DNA of 64,000 bases from Nitrosomonas communis (GCF_001007935.1 NZ_CP011451.1:3410001-3474000), one strand, 5' to 3'. Shown: positions 28,363-36,942, counted from the first letter of the stretch. Notes: a model not told the origin generated them from the sequence alone. A program made the numbers and translations.

Positions 28363-29694
28363 ATGACTCATCCCATTCGGCCTTTTATTGTCACCCACCA
28401 TCTGGTTTTTACCCTTGCCGCTCCGATGACCCTCGCTTATCTGACGACACCTCTACTGGGAGTAGTCGACACGGCTGTAGTGGGCAGGCTAGGAGAAGCG
28501 TTCATGATTGGTGGGCTGGCGGTTGGCGCTATTTTGGTTGATGTGATTTTTACCACCTTCAACTTTCTGCGTTCTGGCACTACCGGTCTCACTGCCCAGG
28601 CTTATGGTCGGGAAGATGAGACTGAAATTCAGGCAACGCTGTTGCGCTCACTGATAATAGGCGTTGCCAGCGGGATCATTTTACTCATGCTTACTCCGCT
28701 GCTGTTATCGCTGGGTCTTTATCTGATGGAGCCAAGTGAAACGGTTGCTATTGCTACACAGCAATATGTGCTGATCCGTATGCTCGGTGCGCCGGTGACA
28801 CTGGGGAATTACGCCTTGTTAGGCTGGTTCATCGGGCTGGGCAGGACCCGGACTGGACTGCTGCTACAGATTGCGCTCAACGGCAGCAATATTATTCTTT
28901 CGATCTTTCTTGGTCTGCACCTGTCCCTAGGGATCAAAGGCGTCGCAGCCGCGACTGTCATAAGCGAATTGCTGGCTTTCCTGCTCGGCTTGCTGATTTG
29001 TTATCCATCCCTTAAATGCAGCACACGGCCGTCCTGGCAGCGATTGCTGGATCGGGCTGCGCTCTGGCGCTTTGCTAATCTCAACCTGGATATCATGCTG
29101 CGTTCCTTTGCGCTACTGTTCGCTTTTGCTTTCTTTACTACCCAAGGGGCCTATCTGGGCGAGCAAACGCTTGCCGCCAATGCCGTGTTGATGAATTTTT
29201 TCATGCTGGCCAGTTATTTCCTGGACGGACTGACCTCTGCTGCAGAGCAACTTGCCGGTCGCGCCATCGGTGCAAATTATCGCGACGGCTTCATGCGCAG
29301 CCTAAAGTTGACCTTAGGTTGGAATACCGTGATGGCAAGCTTGCTGGCGATGATGCTCTGGTTCTTGGGTGAGCCCATGATCGCGTTGATTACGACGCTG
29401 GAATCAGTACAAACGGAAGCAGCACAATACCTACTGTTAGTCGCCCTGCTACCGCTCACTGGAGTGCTTGCCTTCCAAATGGATGGTATCTTCATAGGCG
29501 CTACCTGGTCACGTGACATGAGTCTGATGATGCTGGTTTCGCTCGGTGTTTATCTGGCAACATGGTGGTGGCTGCGTGATCTTGCCAATAATGGCTTGTG
29601 GCTCGCTTTGCATGTATTCCTGCTGGTACGTGGCCTTACTTTGTCTGCACGCCTGCCGGTAAGAATAAGACAGACATTCAGTCAAACTAAGTGA
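28363..29694 (+). CDS. MATE-family efflux transporter (DinF-like)
   Basis: 443 aa, very hydrophobic, about twelve membrane segments. The start 'LAAPMTLAYLTTPLLGVVDTAVVG' and 'FNFLRSGTTGLTAQAYG' are typical of the DinF branch of MATE antiporters, which expel organic cations or drugs against Na+ or H+. Two similar halves are visible, the second starting near residue 225. The ATG at 28363 has only a weak upstream site. No neighbouring regulator. Confidence 0.88.
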   Translation: MTHPIRPFIVTHHLVFTLAAPMTLAYLTTPLLGVVDTAVVGRLGEAFMIGGLAVGAILVDVIFTTFNFLRSGTTGLTAQAYGREDETEIQATLLRSLIIGVASGIILLMLTPLLLSLGLYLMEPSETVAIATQQYVLIRMLGAPVTLGNYALLGWFIGLGRTRTGLLLQIALNGSNIILSIFLGLHLSLGIKGVAAATVISELLAFLLGLLICYPSLKCSTRPSWQRLLDRAALWRFANLNLDIMLRSFALLFAFAFFTTQGAYLGEQTLAANAVLMNFFMLASYFLDGLTSAAEQLAGRAIGANYRDGFMRSLKLTLGWNTVMASLLAMMLWFLGEPMIALITTLESVQTEAAQYLLLVALLPLTGVLAFQMDGIFIGATWSRDMSLMMLVSLGVYLATWWWLRDLANNGLWLALHVFLLVRGLTLSARLPVRIRQTFSQTK

Positions 29695-29716
29695 AATCAG
29701 CTATCCCATTCATCTC

Positions 29717-29785
29717 ATTTCACTGCCAGATCAAAATGGACGCGAAGTTGATCAAAGGCGAGCCTGGAGCGTCAAAGTCATACGA
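29717..29785 (+). repeat. partial inverted-repeat element
   Basis: The left half 'ATTTCACTGCCAGATCAAAA' plus 'GACGCGAAG' matches the family. The right half dissolves into unrelated sequence just before the fic stop. Confidence 0.45.
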
Positions 29786-29795
29786 GAAGCAAACT

Positions 29796-31004
29796 TCATA
29801 TTTGTTTTTTACCTAACGGTTTGATGTTTTGCGGTCTGATCACTCCCGGCCAAAGGTTATGATGGGTATCCAGAAAAACCAATTCCATTTCACGCAGATG
29901 ACGTAAGTCTCGTTGCCGTGTCTTATCATTTAGCTTCAAATATAGGCCTGTGTACCAGGGTGTCTGACGGATTTCATCCAGTGGCATTGCGCGACGCCTG
30001 CCCAGCAGCTGGGAAACAATCGTATATTGACGCACATTGATGCGCTTTTCCTCAAGTAAGCGGTGCAGCTTACTTTCAAACAGTAACAGTGCCGTCATCT
30101 GGTTTACCCTGTCTTGCAGTGTGTTGATCGTCTGACGGATACCCTCCAGGTAAAACTCGACAAATGCATGATTAGGCCAGGCCTGCCCTTTTTCTGCGGC
30201 TTTGCGGCAGGTATTAAATAGCGTGAAATAACTATCGATGTTAGCAAGATAATAGCGCGCCAAGGCAAACGGTGCATAGCGATAACCTGCCGCTTGCAGC
30301 AGAGTGGCTTCGATTACCCGCCCTACCCGGCCGTTACCGTCCCAGAAAGGATGAATGAGCTCATAATAGAGATGTACCAGCGGCGCTCGAATCAATCCAG
30401 GCACACCAGATCTTTCCATTTCCGCATGCCAACCGATAAGCGCATCCAGCAGGCGATCAATATCCCTACCATATTGAGGTGGCTTATAGCGTCCACCGTG
30501 GCCCTCATCTCCGACATAGGTAATATGATGCTTCGGATTATTGCGAAGCTTGCCAGGCTGATTATTGGGATGAGGGATTTGCTGCGTAATAAGGCGATGC
30601 ACCTCAAGAATGAATTCCCGATTCAGGGACCACCCGGCAGTTCGGGCAACCTGTTGCGATAAGTCATAAGCAGCCTTGATGTTCACTGCGCGACGCTGTT
30701 CAATTTCCTTGACCTGCGCTGGATCAAGCATTAAAGCATTGGCAGTTTCATCTTCACTCAGCTTGCCTCCTTCAATGGTATTCGTACCAAACACACTGCT
30801 GACCACCACTTCTCGCTCCAGCTGATTAGCCACTTGAGAAAAAGGTGAAGCAATAAAACGGTCATGCGTATCTTCAGCACGCTGAAGTGCCAGTTTGATC
30901 CGAGCAGCTTCAACGCCTACCTCGAAAACAAACGGACCAAATCGATCAGTGTCAACGCGACGTGTTAAACATTCCAAGCCTGGTGCCAATTCGATGTCAG
31001 GCAT
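29796..31004 (-). CDS. Fic-domain AMP-transferase
   Basis: 402 aa. The Fic motif is complete: 'HPFWDGNGRVGR' near residue 217. An N-terminal 'TNTIEGG' near residue 75 fits the inhibitory motif [S/T]xxxE[G/N] that blocks ATP binding in class II Fic proteins, so it is probably autoinhibited. After the Fic core the C-terminal third (about 300-400) has the look of a winged-helix domain. Members transfer AMP to Ser/Thr/Tyr of target proteins. A good ribosome-binding site (GAGGAC) precedes the ATG. No separate antitoxin gene is adjacent, consistent with the built-in inhibitory helix. Confidence 0.9.
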   Translation of the reverse strand: MPDIELAPGLECLTRRVDTDRFGPFVFEVGVEAARIKLALQRAEDTHDRFIASPFSQVANQLEREVVVSSVFGTNTIEGGKLSEDETANALMLDPAQVKEIEQRRAVNIKAAYDLSQQVARTAGWSLNREFILEVHRLITQQIPHPNNQPGKLRNNPKHHITYVGDEGHGGRYKPPQYGRDIDRLLDALIGWHAEMERSGVPGLIRAPLVHLYYELIHPFWDGNGRVGRVIEATLLQAAGYRYAPFALARYYLANIDSYFTLFNTCRKAAEKGQAWPNHAFVEFYLEGIRQTINTLQDRVNQMTALLLFESKLHRLLEEKRINVRQYTIVSQLLGRRRAMPLDEIRQTPWYTGLYLKLNDKTRQRDLRHLREMELVFLDTHHNLWPGVIRPQNIKPLGKKQI

Positions 31005-31365
31005 AATGTCCTCACATATGTCTCTTAATTCATAATTAATTCGTATATTATTCAGTATATTATACGACTAAATAGATTATCGATGACTATAAAATGTCTC
31101 TCTAGTCTGAGGCCATTTATTCAACTTGCTCGATGGAACGGTTTTCTAGTACAGAATTCCATTTCCAAATTAAAAATGACACGAAGGCGAGCCGCAGACA
31201 GTACAAGTAATACGGCAAAAAAATCTACAGAGCCGGATTTAATTTACAAATGGAATAAGAAATTCAGCCACTCTTTGATTAATAAAGCTTTCCAGCTCAC
31301 AGGAAGTAGTTAAAAGCGCTGGATAACCAGGCAAGCGCGAGATTACTTCTTGCTTTCAGCTATCA
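31005..31365. other. intergenic region upstream of fic with one inverted-repeat element
   Basis: 360 bp. An AT-rich tract (31020-31080) probably holds the fic promoter, and an element lies at 31156-31256. No gene seen. Confidence 0.6.
31156..31256 (+). repeat. ~103-bp inverted-repeat element
   Basis: Left end ATTCCATTTCCAAATTAAA, right end TTTAATTTACAAATGGAAT; core 'CACGAAGGCGAGCCGCAGAC'. The right half of the core is altered. Confidence 0.8.
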
Positions 31366-31797
31366 TTAAGAACGAGGCGCCAGAATCAAGGGTGGTTTAT
31401 TAAATCTGTGGCGGATGGAATTAATTGCTTTCAATATACTGTGCTGACTAACAATCCTAGCTTCCAACTCACGCTTTCTGGGAAAATCCAGTAGAGAAAT
31501 GCCAATCAGCATGGTCAGTACACCCTGCCCCGGTACAAACAGCATAATAAACCCAGCCAGAACGAACACACTACCGACCAGATTTTTAATGATTAATCCC
31601 ATTACCCGTAGCACCGGATGATGATCTTTCATCCAATGGCGAGGCGTGCGCGTGTCAAAATAGTCCGCTGGTAAACGGATCAGAATAATGGGAATAGCGA
31701 TCAAGGTACCAATAAAGCCAATAATCGAAGCTATCGTGATCCCGATCAGGATATGGGCTGGAATCCATTGTTGAATTGTTTCAAATACTTCACTCAT
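31366..31797 (-). CDS. PGPGW-family inner-membrane protein
   Basis: 143 aa with a hydrophobic segment at about 15-40 and a pair at about 68-105 that carries 'FVPGQGVLTMLIGI', the PGPGW-family motif. The C-terminus is basic. It is a membrane protein of unknown function. Monocistronic. Confidence 0.75.
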   Translation of the reverse strand: MSEVFETIQQWIPAHILIGITIASIIGFIGTLIAIPIILIRLPADYFDTRTPRHWMKDHHPVLRVMGLIIKNLVGSVFVLAGFIMLFVPGQGVLTMLIGISLLDFPRKRELEARIVSQHSILKAINSIRHRFNKPPLILAPRS

Positions 31798-31967
31798 AAT
31801 GCATATCTTAGCATTTCTTACAGTTGCAGATGAAGAATTCTGCGGTCAGACAGCATGATCCGTAATGAAATGCGGCACTCGCATGATTACTGTGGCATAG
31901 TTGTGCTCAGAACAAATAGGTTGCTCCAGCATAACGTTTACCAAAGTGCTGTCCGGACCGAGCTGTC

Positions 31968-32070
31968 ATTCCATTTCCAAATCAAACATGACGCGAAGAC
32001 GAGCCGAAGACAATATCCATCATACGGCAAAGTCAAGCCGACAAAGTCAGCTTTGATTTGGAAATGGAAT
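31968..32070 (+). repeat. ~103-bp inverted-repeat element, best copy
   Basis: Perfect 19-bp terminal inverted repeats, ATTCCATTTCCAAATCAAA and TTTGATTTGGAAATGGAAT, around a 65-bp core. No convincing target duplication is seen at the edges. It serves as the reference for the other ten copies in the window. Confidence 0.92.
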
Positions 32071-32105
32071 AAGAAGTAAAGGGTTTACTGGAACGGTCCC
32101 TTAGA

Positions 32106-32255
32106 TTAAATATCTATTTTTATATCCTTAATAGTGACCGCTTCCAAGGCATCAAATTTGACAGGATCCATAATTTCTTTCAATAAGGTTTTAATGTCTT
32201 CCAGACTCGCTTTAGATAAATTGATGTCTAATTCAACGGTTACTTCCACTTTCAT
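32106..32255 (-). CDS. small acidic protein, 49 aa, unknown
   Basis: An uninterrupted frame starts at an ATG preceded by AAAGGAGG, one of the strongest ribosome-binding sites in the window. The peptide (MKVEVTVELDINLSK...) alternates charged and hydrophobic residues as in one beta strand plus helix. No family recognised. The strong site and codon pattern argue that it is real. Confidence 0.6.
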   Translation of the reverse strand: MKVEVTVELDINLSKASLEDIKTLLKEIMDPVKFDALEAVTIKDIKIDI

Positions 32256-32355
32256 TCATATCCTCCTTTAATTATTTCTCTGTATCTTCTATGGCGCTTC
32301 TTTGTTCAAAAAGAATTGGATTTAATTCAATCTGGAATTCGCGTTCAGGCTTCTT

Positions 32356-32430
32356 TCAAAGCGACAATGCATCGTATCGCGCCTCTGTGGATACAGTCTC
32401 CCTCAGATCATCTACCTCGGTAAAAACCGG
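32356..32430 (-). pseudogene. fragment of a HicB-like antitoxin gene
   Basis: Minus-strand codons 'VFTEVDDLRETV' resemble 'IFSEADDLDSLHQQV' of the intact HicB-like gene at 39900-40106, and the underlying DNA is clearly related. Both the start and the end are lost. Confidence 0.45.
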
Positions 32431-32784
32431 TTAAACCCATGCGCAAGTGGTATAAGTATACCTCTCATTCAGACTCTTCTTTGATGAGAAGAATAGTTTC
32501 AATTAGTTTATTTAATCTTGCACTTGCTAATTATTCTTAAATGAGCGTGGTCGGTATTGTATTGCCGCACTTGAACTTGAAATAAGCGCAACGAAATGAC
32601 ATGTTTTTTTCTTCCCTAATTGGAAGAGACATAGGCGTTCCGTACTGTAATTTTCTCGAAATCGGGTGCTCAGATGTATGCTAAATCTGGCTGGCGATGA
32701 TTCATTTACCGTCGATCTTCAGCAAATTATGTCACTTTTCACCTGCTTAATAAAAAGCCCCTTAATCAACCCTGCGAAAAATTT

Positions 32785-32819
32785 TTTCCATCCTCACCCA
32801 GCTCGCTGGCTGGTTGTAC
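32785..32819 (+). repeat. solitary degenerate CRISPR repeat
   Basis: Matches the array repeat over most of its length, including 'CATCCTC', 'CCCAGCTCG' and 'TGGCTGG', with several substitutions and a lost base. No second repeat at normal spacing. Confidence 0.6.
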
Positions 32820-33021
32820 AACTAGCTCAAGAGGACAGTTATGAATCTATTGAGGAAGTAGTTGGAATGTTAAGCTCAATGCTTATGTATGAACTTATGA
32901 CATTGTCTATACCTCTAAAAATGTAGATGAGCTGTAAATGAGCATTTATAACCCAAGTTTTTTAATCTAAAAACCTCAACAGATCTATTTTAGATCCTTC
33001 AATCCTTCAGGAGAACCTTGC

Positions 33022-33345
33022 ATGAAACAACTCAATAACCGTTTTTTTGCTTTTCTATTAATCGTTCTAATGGCTTTTTTCTTAGGCGGCACATCAGCGT
33101 TAGCGGAAGAGGAAACAGCTGGAGAATATCTGGATGATTCTATTATTACTGCGAAGGTCAAAAAGGCAATTTTCGATGAGCCCGGCCTGAAATCCGGTGA
33201 AATCAAAGTGGAAACCTTTAAGGGTGTTGTTCAATTGAGCGGCTTCGTAAGTTCCCAGAACGATATCGACAGAGCGGTCGAAGTTGCGCGTGAGGTTGAG
33301 GGCGTAAAATCTGTCAAAAATAGCATAGAAATCAAGGGACAGTAG
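33022..33345 (+). CDS. periplasmic BON-domain protein
   Basis: 107 aa. A signal peptide (about 1-29, ending 'TSALAEEE') is followed by one BON domain: 'LDDSIITAKVKKAIF', then 'VETFKGVVQLSGFVSS' and 'VEGVKSVKNSIEI'. BON proteins such as OsmY bind phospholipid surfaces and respond to osmotic stress. AGGAGAA precedes the ATG. Monocistronic. Confidence 0.88.
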   Translation: MKQLNNRFFAFLLIVLMAFFLGGTSALAEEETAGEYLDDSIITAKVKKAIFDEPGLKSGEIKVETFKGVVQLSGFVSSQNDIDRAVEVAREVEGVKSVKNSIEIKGQ

Positions 33346-33386
33346 ATTAGTGTAATTTGATATTAAATTCACTGAAGTTATCTCAT

Positions 33387-33413
33387 GTTTCAATCTTCGC
33401 CCAGTGTCACTGG
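33387..33413 (+). repeat. solitary partial CRISPR repeat, handle side kept
   Basis: GTTTCAATCTTCGCCCAG equals the first 18 bases of the array repeat with one change; the rest diverges. In the crRNA sense (minus strand) this keeps the 3' handle GATTGAAAC. Confidence 0.65.
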
Positions 33414-33481
33414 CAATGTAAAACCCACAAACGGCAATGTCAATTGACTCCCCTGGGGCAAAATTTAATTGCCGTTGACAA

Positions 33482-33504
33482 CCCGCTCGTTGGCTGGGCG
33501 CTAC
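33482..33504 (+). repeat. solitary partial CRISPR repeat, distal side kept
   Basis: CGCTCGTTGGCTGGGCGCTAC equals the last 21 bases of the array repeat apart from its first base, next to unrelated sequence. It lies 95 bp from the other half-repeat. Confidence 0.7.
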
Positions 33505-33620
33505 GAGCATACTGACGCACTAGCGGAGCATATAAGCGCAAGGTGCAAAACTACGGATCGGAATGCAGTGTTATTGCCGACTAAAAGAAAATGATGACAT
33601 CTATAGCGCAATGATAACCA

Positions 33621-33767
33621 ATGAAAAAGATATTAAAATCACTCAGCTTGTTGCTGATCTTGCTATTTCTTACAGGATGCGTCTCAGTGTCAAAGAAAGA
33701 AACTGCGGTGTCGACTCACATAAATGTTGGATTTGTTCGAGACTTGGCGCATTGTAATTGGAATTGA
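33621..33767 (+). pseudogene. N-terminal fragment of a small lipoprotein
   Basis: 48 codons start with a lipoprotein signal 'MKKILKSLSLLLILLFLTGC' (Cys at 20) and end soon after. About 45 bp later an inverted-repeat element begins. Beyond it an open frame ending '..YQTIPQSLAKTTLAKENK' runs to a stop at 34018-34020. I infer one lipoprotein gene interrupted by the element; the two parts may be unrelated. Confidence 0.4.
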
Positions 33768-33810
33768 AAATAAAGCATTCATTTTCACACCCATCTTGTC
33801 CGCTAGTTTT

Positions 33811-33925
33811 ATTCTATTTCTCAATCAAAACTGACTTTGTCGGCTAAACTTTGCTTGCTGCCTTGCCGTATGACTGATACTGTCTGCGGCTCGCCTTCGC
33901 GTCATATTTGATTTAGAAATGGAAT
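33811..33925 (-). repeat. inverted-repeat element, reverse orientation
   Basis: Left end ATTCTATTTCTCAATCAAAA, right end TTTGATTTAGAAATGGAAT. The core reads 'GTCTGCGGCTCGCCTTCGCG', the complement of the other copies. It is about 12 bp longer than the reference. Confidence 0.8.
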
Positions 33926-34037
33926 TACAAGGCATTGATGGGGCTTCTTATCAAACCATACCGCAATCGTTAGCTAAAACAACACTGGCAAAAGAAAACA
34001 AAGAACCGGTGCAAGTTTGAAACATACTTCGTATATA

Positions 34038-34382
34038 TCACTCTCCGTCGGGATTGAATGAGTACTTGGCATCTGTTCTCCACAATGGGTTGGGTGATTC
34101 AACCCATTTTTGATTATATGAATCAAAGAAATAAACCTCCCTCCCAGTCCTGGCCCATTCGATGATCATTTCGGCGTGCGGGTGGAGATTGCATAGCATA
34201 TATTCATGCACCAGATTGGCATCATCAGTTTTATGATACAGGAGCGTTAATGCATAAGCACTGCTCCCGCTAACTATATTTGATTCCTTGCCGTTAATAT
34301 CGCGCCACTTGAACCCATCCTTGGCGCTCATCATCTCACTGATCTGCTCTTTACTTCCGCTGAATTTTTTCCAGGTGGGCAT
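34038..34382 (-). CDS. hypothetical protein, 114 aa
   Basis: A soluble, Trp/Lys-rich protein (MPTWKKFSGSKEQ...) with no motif I recognise. AAGGAAG nine bases before the ATG and the even amino-acid composition support a real gene. No signal peptide, no membrane segment. It sits alone among relics, so it is probably accessory. Confidence 0.55.
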   Translation of the reverse strand: MPTWKKFSGSKEQISEMMSAKDGFKWRDINGKESNIVSGSSAYALTLLYHKTDDANLVHEYMLCNLHPHAEMIIEWARTGREVYFFDSYNQKWVESPNPLWRTDAKYSFNPDGE

Positions 34383-34629
34383 TAGTCATCTTCCTTTCTC
34401 AATTCAATTTTTTACAACCTTTTCCACATTCTTACATCGCTGTTTCAATGGCAAATAACACTGCCACACCTACGCGAGAAGGTACGGCTTCTGGATTACC
34501 GATATCGTCATAGCCAAGGGCAGATAATCATCTATCAATCTCATCTTGAGTTATCTACGTTCTCGATGAAGGGGCTCTTTTGGCTACTTTACTCCCTTAA
34601 TAAGATTCTGGGGCAACCATTTCCATTCT

Positions 34630-34665
34630 GTTCAATCTTCACCCAGCGCATTGGCTGGGCGCCAC
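34630..34665 (+). repeat. solitary degenerate CRISPR repeat
   Basis: Nearly full length (36 of 37 positions) with about six differences; includes 'TTCAATCTTC', 'CCCAGCGC' and 'TTGGCTGGGCGC'. It ends five bases before the start codon of the broken antitoxin gene. Confidence 0.65.
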
Positions 34666-34670
34666 CAAAA

Positions 34671-34982
34671 ATGGCTAATAAACGTCCCTCACCCACCATG
34701 GCATACGCTGAGATGAGAGAGAAAATGCTATCGAATCCGACTGTTCGAGCTGAAGTTGAGTTGCTTGAGCGAGAGGAAAGGCCAATGCTGGACGCCATTC
34801 TCAACGCCCGCAAAGAAGAGGGGTTAACCTAGGAGCAGGTAGCCGAGCGCATGAGTACTAAAGCAACAGCAGACGCCCGACTCGAAAATGCACTTGTTAC
34901 CGAACAACCCTCTCCTTCGCTAAATGCTCTACGTAAATATGCCGCTGCTCTTGGTAAAAAACTGGAAGTGCGCTTCTCGTAA
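34671..34982 (+). pseudogene. XRE-type HTH antitoxin with one in-frame stop
   Basis: The frame reads through 'AYAEMREKMLSNPTVRAEVE' and 'AILNARKEEGLT', meets a TAG at 34830-34832, then continues 'EQVAERMSTK' and 'SLNALRKYAAALGKKLEVR' to a stop. In relatives the codon at the break is Gln, so CAG to TAG explains the loss. The second half is the HTH domain typical of HigA-like antitoxins. A fragment of another antitoxin gene follows 18 bp later. Confidence 0.7.
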
Positions 34983-35000
34983 GAATTGGAGAATAAAAAA

Positions 35001-35105
35001 TGAATAAAATCAAACTTCGACGCTGGGATAGCGCAGAGCACCTGAGCAGAGGGATAATGCTTGATGGATTGAGTGTCAACAGCGTCTTGATTGCAACACG
35101 ATAAT
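35001..35105 (+). pseudogene. 5' fragment of an addiction-module antidote gene
   Basis: Begins 'MNKIKLRRWDSAEHL', matching the start of the HigA-type 'antidote protein' family, then runs into unrelated residues and stops after 34 codons. A ribosome-binding site (GGAG) is still present. It is a truncated leftover. Confidence 0.55.
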
Positions 35106-35293
35106 GTAATGAGTAGTTCGGTAAACTGATTCTGGTAATTTGCAATAAGTTGTTGTCTTGACTCAATCGAGGTGAAAATGGCAATTTTGATAATTACAGA
35201 ACGATCAAAACCAGATTGCTCAAGCTGCGCTACTTCTTTGGTAGCGTCTATCAGGTGTATTACACAATCTACTTTCTTCCCCCTTGCCCTATC

Positions 35294-35686
35294 ATGCTCA
35301 TCGAAAATACAGAAAAACTTATTGATGAAAATGACTCTACTTTGATTATTAAAGAGCGGCTTCTGCTTTTGAAAGATCAGCTCGTTGCTTATGACAAGGA
35401 GCTTACTGGATGCAGAAAAAAGGTTTCCGCTTTAGCGGATATGATTTGCTACCTCGAATCGGAAATTCAGAATATTAAGCTCGAAAATTTCACATTTACT
35501 GAAAATATGGAAAAACTTCATAGCCCAGATCCTCATGATTATCAATGTAGTCTTTGCGGATCAATAAAGTTAAAAAGGATAGAAAGCACATTCCAAGAAA
35601 CGTTCGGAAGATTCGACGCAAAAAATGCTTTTTTCATTTGTCTTGATTGCGGAAAAGAAAAAGTAATCAAGATTGATCCCCCCTAA
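35294..35686 (+). CDS. coiled-coil zinc-ribbon protein, unknown
   Basis: 130 aa from the internal ATG at 35294 (a longer frame from 35216 adds an improbable hydrophobic leader). Residues about 10-65 form a coiled coil rich in Leu, Lys and Glu. The C-terminus has a four-Cys zinc ribbon: 'CSLCGS' near 86 and 'CLDCGK' near 119. No family recognised. It ends about 100 bp before the CRISPR array on the opposite strand to the cas genes; relevance to CRISPR is unproven. Confidence 0.55.
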   Translation: MLIENTEKLIDENDSTLIIKERLLLLKDQLVAYDKELTGCRKKVSALADMICYLESEIQNIKLENFTFTENMEKLHSPDPHDYQCSLCGSIKLKRIESTFQETFGRFDAKNAFFICLDCGKEKVIKIDPP

Positions 35687-35791
35687 ATAGCTTTTACTTG
35701 ACCTTTGGCTGAATAGGCGGCCTCTCCCATGCTGATAGAACAGTAAGTTCCACCCAACCATTAACAACAAAGGAGAAGCCTGGAACTATTT

Positions 35792-36622
35792 GTTTCAATC
35801 CTCGCCCAGCTCGTTGGCTGGGCGCTACCAATTCTGAATCCAGCCAAAGTCACCGGCATAAAAGTTTTAATCCTCGCCCAGCTCGTTGGCTGGGCGCTAC
35901 CTTAACCTCGATAGTTGAGGTGCTGATTGCGGCTGTTTCAATCCTCGCCCAGCTCGTTGGCTGGGCGCTACACACGGGCGCACTGGTTAGTGTGGGCGGC
36001 GCAATGTTTCAATCCTCGCCCAGCTCGTTGGCTGGGCGCTACAAGTACCGGCAGCACCGATATCCGTCAGCGCATGAATGTTTCAATCCTCGCCCAGCTC
36101 GTTGGCTGGGCGCTACGACAGAGATACAAGCGGGGGCGTTGAACACGGCGGTTTCAATCCTCGCCCAGCTCGTTGGCTGGGCGCTACACCTACGGTCACC
36201 TTTGTTGCCTGGCCATGCTTTCCCGTTTCAATCCTCGCCCAGCTCGTTGGCTGGGCGCTACCTCCTGATTCTTCGTCAAACATCTCACCATTGTCTGTTT
36301 CAATCCTCGCCCAGCTCGTTGGCTGGGCGCTACTCAAAAACAGTGTATTTGTTATGGGCACAGTGCAGTTTCAATCCTCGCCCAGCTCGTTGGCTGGGCG
36401 CTACCGTTTATTGCTCGATGTATTGTTTGGCACGGTCTGGTTTCAATCCTCGCCCAGCTCGTTGGCTGGGCGCTACTCTTTATTCGGCCATCTTCTGCCC
36501 TGCTCAATCCTGAGTTTCAATCCTCGCCCAGCTCGTTGGCTGGGCGCTACAGCATGTGAAAGTGGAATATATAGGGCAAGCTAGAGTTTCAATCCTCGCC
36601 CAGCTCGTTGGCTGGGCGCTAC
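35792..36622 (-). CRISPR. type I-C CRISPR array, 12 repeats and 11 spacers
   Basis: The 37-bp repeats start at 35792, 35864, 35935, 36006, 36080, 36151, 36225, 36297, 36368, 36440, 36514 and 36586. Spacers are 34-37 bp. Only the second repeat (35864) differs, by one base. In crRNA sense (minus strand) each repeat forms an 8-bp stem CGCCCAGC / GCTGGGCG and ends in the I-C handle AGGATTGAAAC. Transcription is therefore leftward, the leader is at the right end beside cas2, and spacers on the right are the youngest. Open frames that cross the array are artefacts of the repeat. Confidence 0.97.
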
Positions 36623-36802
36623 AGTACAACTACAACATCATCATACATCAGTAAAAATTGGTGTAAATGCGCGAACTGGCATCTACCAAATTTTTTTAGA
36701 GAGTAAATAAACTGATTCACTCCAGGAATATATTTTTGTTTCATATAGTTAGGAACAGCGCGAACATCCTGCAATTTTTCGATCACTTTCCGTTCGCGCA
36801 AC
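36623..36802 (-). promoter_or_regulatory. CRISPR leader
   Basis: 180 bp, AT-rich, between the first (rightmost) repeat and the cas2 stop, upstream of the array in its direction of transcription. It should hold the array promoter and the integration site for new spacers. A short open frame here is not a gene. Confidence 0.7.
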
Positions 36803-36942
36803 TCAGACAATTAAAGGGCCATCAAAATCAACCGACTTGACATTACCATACTCTTTCACGTGTAACTCAAAGGGTTCCGTCAAACGATATAGACGAAGAC
36901 TGTCTTCTTTTTCATCAATCTCAGTCAATAGTCGTCGTTCTA

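Larger units (their letters stand above)
32256..33021. other. decayed intergenic region
   Basis: About 770 bp holding a HicB-like relic (32356-32430) and a solitary degenerate CRISPR repeat (32785-32819). The 86-codon frame at 32666-32926 runs through the repeat and shows no family features, so I do not call it a gene. Confidence 0.5.
33346..34037. other. intergenic region with repeat relics and a broken lipoprotein gene
   Basis: About 690 bp with two partial CRISPR repeats (33387-33413, 33482-33504), a long imperfect hairpin between them (ACGGCAAT / ATTGCCGT), a short lipoprotein frame (33621-33767) and an inverted-repeat element (33811-33925). Confidence 0.5.

Noticed and set aside
32666..32926. 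86-codon frame left of the BON gene
   Set aside because: It runs through a degenerate CRISPR repeat, has no good ribosome-binding site and no family features.
33563..33757. 64-codon frame overlapping the lipoprotein start
   Set aside because: The frame beginning at 33621 has a proper lipoprotein signal; this one is its shadow.
35920..36584. Long overlapping open frames through the CRISPR array on the plus strand
   Set aside because: Their sequence is the translated repeat (SSPSSLAGRY and [10 protein letters not shown] units) and reflects repeat periodicity, not a gene.
36619..36810. 63-codon frame between array and cas2
   Set aside because: This is the AT-rich leader; the frame starts within the cas2 end and has no coding signs.
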